Shown piece by piece: positions 63,856-64,000 of a stretch of DNA of 64,000 bases; position 1 is the stretch's first letter; every line of letters begins with the position of its first letter. Where the stretch lies: positions 13,762,100-13,826,099 of the forward strand of contig CANTUZ010000025.1 in NCBI GenBank assembly GCA_947846985.1, written 5' to 3'. The notes under the pieces were generated by a model. It saw only the letters and a list, made by a program, of their open reading frames with translations. It did not search any database and was not told where the DNA came from. This DNA comes from Fratercula arctica (taxonomy: Eukaryota; Chordata; Aves; Charadriiformes; Alcidae). The position numbers and the translations under genes were made by a program.

Positions 63856-64000
63856 GGGTTCAACACGGTGTCCCACAGCATCCTCATAGGGAAGCTTAGG
63901 AAGTGTGGGTTAGATGAATGGACAGTGGGGTGGATAGAAAACTGGTTAAAAGACAGAGCTCAGAGGGTCATGATTAGGGGCACAGAGTCTAGTTGGAGGT
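63856..64000 (+). mobile_element. CR1 fragment, RT region, plus strand (runs off the window)
   Basis: GGGTTCAACACGGTGTCCCACAGC onward encodes the F-x-T-V-S-H-S-I-L and N-W-L region of the CR1 palm in the opposite orientation to the CR1 just before it. It continues past the window end. Confidence 0.8.

Overview
This window is avian nuclear DNA. The evidence is the many CR1 LINE copies, most ending in the CR1-type ATTCTATG tandem tail, the several families of endogenous retroviruses (ERVs), and three exons that match the N-terminus of RICTOR. No other cellular gene is recognisable. The species cannot be named. One 100-base run of N (26867-26966) marks an assembly gap.

Layout. 1-16.8 kb is mostly unique intron-like DNA holding a CpG island (about 2280-3420), RICTOR coding exons 1 and 2 on the minus strand, RICTOR exon 3 on the plus strand at 10691, and two CR1 copies. 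16.8-26.2 kb holds CR1 copies interrupted by two solo LTRs with clean target-site duplications, then a 3'-truncated ERV-L-like provirus (LTR, tRNA-Lys type primer site, gag, protease, RT, RNase H, partial integrase). 27-34.4 kb and 47.3-54.6 kb are arms of a 7.4-kb inverted repeat. Each arm carries the same ERV, which has gag and env but no pol, inserted in a CR1. The left arm starts at the gap and is full of single-base indels; the right arm is clean and carries the whole ERV (48519-55064). Between the arms lie the 5' half of a CR1 (minus strand) and a heavily nested second ERV-L-like provirus (37.0-44.4 kb). 56-60.9 kb is unique sequence with a 134-bp tandem duplication that looks like a signal-peptide exon. 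60.9-63.1 kb is the 3' half of a third ERV-L-like element (minus strand). The window ends in two CR1 fragments.

How it fits together. Almost everything outside RICTOR is transposon layered on transposon. The most interesting element is the pol-less ERV. It has a tRNA-Ser primer site, a gag start codon 3 nt after that site, a strong splice acceptor, a 41-codon membrane-protein ORF, and an env whose surface subunit contains two tandem copies of one domain. Its two LTRs differ at about six positions by eye, so it is young. Two structural conflicts (the RICTOR exon orientation and the gap-adjacent low-quality inverted arm) suggest either real inversions or assembly errors and should be resolved before the order of this window is trusted.
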